Below are positions 62,221 to 64,000 of a stretch of 64,000 bases of DNA, piece after piece. A program made the translations under genes and the position numbers. The notes under the pieces are model-generated. The model searched no databases, was not told the origin of the DNA, and was given only the letters and a program-made list of their open reading frames with translations. Every line of letters starts with the position of its first letter. The stretch's first letter is position 1. Source of the DNA: Rivularia sp. PCC 7116 (GTDB taxonomy: Bacteria > Cyanobacteriota > Cyanobacteriia > Cyanobacteriales > Nostocaceae); the NCBI RefSeq assembly GCF_000316665.1, contig NC_019678.1, forward strand, positions 4,216,001-4,280,000, read 5' to 3'.

Positions 62221-62759
62221 TTTATTAATTCCCTTTTGATTTTGAATACTTTAGTCTTTAGCGCTACTGGTGTCTTTTTTTCAAACTCCGTAGGTAAGTA
62301 GGCAGAAATAAATATAACAATGGAACAAACTATACATCAGCCTAAACTCTTACTCCGACTGCCTGTCTTAATTTCAATTTTCAACACTAATCTACTTAGC
62401 GTTTTATCTTGTGTTCGCACTCTAATAAACCAGAATATGAACTGACAAGAAGATTGAATTAATTTCCACTTTAACTTCTAAATTCTGTGATTCACCAGTA
62501 TTTATGCGGATAAAGCAGCTTAAATGCAATTAATTTATAATAATTTAATAGATAATAAGGGTTGCGAATATTTATTTTTTACATCGCACGGAGATTAAAC
62601 AACTTTAAAATATCCGAGTATTTTCTGATTGTCAGTGATTATTAACTCTGACAATAACAGCTAAAATTTTAGTACGTATAATTATTTATGCCGTTAGTGG
62701 CTTATTTTACTAATTTACTTTTTATAAAGAAATGAATTATCACTAATCAAAAACTGAAA
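62221..62759. other. Divergent promoter region, no gene found
   Basis: About 540 bp of AT-rich DNA between the PEP-CTERM gene (minus) and the 2H phosphoesterase gene (plus). It should hold both promoters. I see no clear operator or RNA. Confidence 0.45.
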
Positions 62760-63302
62760 ATGAGTCTCTACTTCATTGCTTTATTGCCACCACAGACAAT
62801 TCAAGATTACGCTACGGGGGTTAAGCAGTATTTTGCTGATAACTACGACAGCAAGCACGCTTTTAAATCACCGCCACACATTACTTTACAACCCCCATTT
62901 GAATGGGATACCGATAAAGCTGTGGCTTTGGAGGAATGTTTGCAGAATTTTGTGATGGGAAGAAATGTTATACCAATAACTCTCGATGGCTATAATGCCT
63001 TTCCACCTAGGGTTATATATATAGATGTAGTTCAAACTCCAGATTTAATGAATTTGCAAGGTGATTTAATGGCGTATCTGGAGAATAATTTAGGAATAGT
63101 TGACAAGGTAGGAAAATCTCGCGGTTTTACCCCTCATATGACAGTTGCTTTTAAAGATTTGAAGCGAAGCAAATTTTATGCTGCTTGGGAAGAATTTAAA
63201 AATCGAGAATTACATTTTGAGTTTGATGCTAGAAAGTTAACGCTATTGAAGCATGAAAACAAGCGATGGAATATTGTTAAAGAGTTTGAATTTGTATTTT
63301 GA
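62760..63302 (+). CDS. 2'-5' RNA ligase-family (2H phosphoesterase) protein
   Basis: The 180-aa two-His phosphoesterase has both motifs: PPHITLQPPFEW near residue 39 and TPHMTVAFKDL near residue 125, each H-x-T. Family members open or close 2',5'- or cyclic phosphodiesters in RNA or nucleotides; LigT/ThpR is the best-known bacterial example. The short MSLYFIALLPP start is typical. Interestingly, 2H enzymes can act on cyclic or 2'-5' oligoadenylates, but this one is about 18 kb from the CRISPR island and nothing links them. Confidence 0.88.
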   Translation: MSLYFIALLPPQTIQDYATGVKQYFADNYDSKHAFKSPPHITLQPPFEWDTDKAVALEECLQNFVMGRNVIPITLDGYNAFPPRVIYIDVVQTPDLMNLQGDLMAYLENNLGIVDKVGKSRGFTPHMTVAFKDLKRSKFYAAWEEFKNRELHFEFDARKLTLLKHENKRWNIVKEFEFVF

Positions 63303-63465
63303 ATGACATTATTAACAAAATAATCTCAAGCTAAAGTTTCGAGGATTTTCCTACTTGTATTAAAAACTTATAGTAATGTGACCTAACATTCCTTATACTA
63401 TCATTGCGTAATCTAGTTTACTTTGAAGGCAGTTTAAGCAATAGTTTTATCAGGAGATAATTTTC

Positions 63466-63759
63466 ATGCAGCCAGAAACAAAGCAGGCTTATCAAGAAAA
63501 AGTCAAGGCTCAACTCGACAAGCTAAACGCTCAAATAGATCAAATAAAAGCGCAAGCTGCTGAAGCCAAAGCTGATGCTGAAATTGATTATCGTGGCACG
63601 ATAGAGAACTTAACTAGCAAGCGCAATGCAGCACAAGCCAAATTGGATGAAATTAGTAAAGCTTCTGAAGATGCCTGGGAAGATTTAAAAGTTGGTTTTG
63701 AAAGTGCTTGGAATGAACTTGATGCAGCTTTCAAGAATGCAATGAATAAATTCCAGTAA
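63466..63759 (+). CDS. Small coiled-coil protein (CsbD/stress-type, 97 aa)
   Basis: The 97-aa protein is almost wholly helical with heptad repeats (KVKAQLDKLNAQIDQIKAQA, EAKADAEIDYRGTIENLTS) and a Trp-containing C-terminal amphipathic helix (EDAWEDLKVGFESAWNELDA). Similar cyanobacterial proteins are annotated only as coiled-coil or sll1862-like. AGGAG at 63452-63456 is a good Shine-Dalgarno for ATG 63466. Soluble, no signal peptide. Function unknown. Confidence 0.7.
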   Translation: MQPETKQAYQEKVKAQLDKLNAQIDQIKAQAAEAKADAEIDYRGTIENLTSKRNAAQAKLDEISKASEDAWEDLKVGFESAWNELDAAFKNAMNKFQ

Positions 63760-63787
63760 TTCTCGATTTTGATTCGCAATTAGATTT

Positions 63788-63835
63788 AAAGCTGTATAAA
63801 TTGAGTAATTTATCATATTTATGCAGCTTTTCTTG
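63788..63835 (+). terminator. Terminator after the coiled-coil gene
   Basis: AAAGCTGTATAAAT (63788-63801) pairs imperfectly with ATTTATGCAGCTTT (63817-63830), followed by TTCTT. The remaining bases to 64000 are AT-rich with no gene seen. Confidence 0.6.
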
Positions 63836-64000
63836 ATATATCACTAAAAAATAACTAATTAATTGAATATTTATAGTTATAAATATTTGTTGTGTTTTGG
63901 TATTTAAAATCTATCAATCGCTTGGATATAAAAACACCTCAGAAAATGATTTTAATTAAGAAATCGTAAATAAATTTAAGAGAATAAAAAAAACAGCGAC

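Noticed and set aside
62760-63302. 2H phosphoesterase as a CRISPR signal-degrading enzyme
   Set aside because: Family chemistry would allow it, but the gene is about 18 kb from the island and nothing in the sequence links them.

Overview
The window looks like chromosome of a filamentous, probably heterocyst-forming cyanobacterium (order Nostocales). It encodes the N-terminal half of a split DnaE ending in an intein-N fragment, NifJ, an Flv3/Flv1 flavodiiron pair, a cobalt sensor/exporter pair (CoaR/CoaT), system II cytochrome c maturation (CcdA/CcsB) and PEP-CTERM proteins. HIP1 octamers (GCGATCGC) and heptanucleotide tandem repeats are scattered throughout, and the DNA is AT-rich. The genus cannot be fixed from the sequence alone.

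Layout. 0-9 kb: truncated 5-oxoprolinase-like gene, hicBA toxin-antitoxin, nifJ, a TM-helix-repeat channel-like protein. 9-12 kb: an SDR gene and a complete IS200/IS605 element with divergent tnpA and tnpB. 12-18 kb: a gene interrupted at an A8 tract, tRNA-Val(GAC), a DUF559 protein, a coiled-coil/DUF4114/PEP-CTERM protein, glpK. 18-22 kb: a decayed leucine-rich-repeat gene, then coaT and coaR facing away from a MerR-type operator. 22-26 kb: flv3-flv1. 27-29.7 kb: dnaE-N with its split intein.

29.9-45 kb is the most interesting part: a type III-D-like CRISPR-Cas island. A nine-gene plus-strand operon (cas10, Cas7-type RAMP, csx10, small-subunit candidate, three more RAMPs, csx19 candidate, and an unknown last gene) is flanked on both sides by the same minus-strand module: a membrane-anchored Rossmann-like protein, a roughly 245-bp homologous leader, and a CRISPR array (8 repeats on the left, 3 on the right). 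Cas10 keeps GGDD but shows no HD nuclease motif, so interference should rely on RNA cutting plus cyclic-oligoadenylate-activated effectors. The two flanking membrane proteins are plausible effectors of that kind (Cam1-like architecture). A small HD hydrolase and a Cas6 with a fused C-terminal HTH follow. No cas1 or cas2 is present.

45-64 kb is mostly housekeeping: solitary phnM, an RmlD-like reductase, a Uma2 nuclease-fold protein, a TPR lipoprotein, a pentapeptide-repeat membrane protein, two copies of a MITE-like element, ftsW, an EamA transporter, ccdA-ccsB, queF, the SRP RNA gene, a YciI protein, a second PEP-CTERM protein, a 2H phosphoesterase and a small coiled-coil protein.
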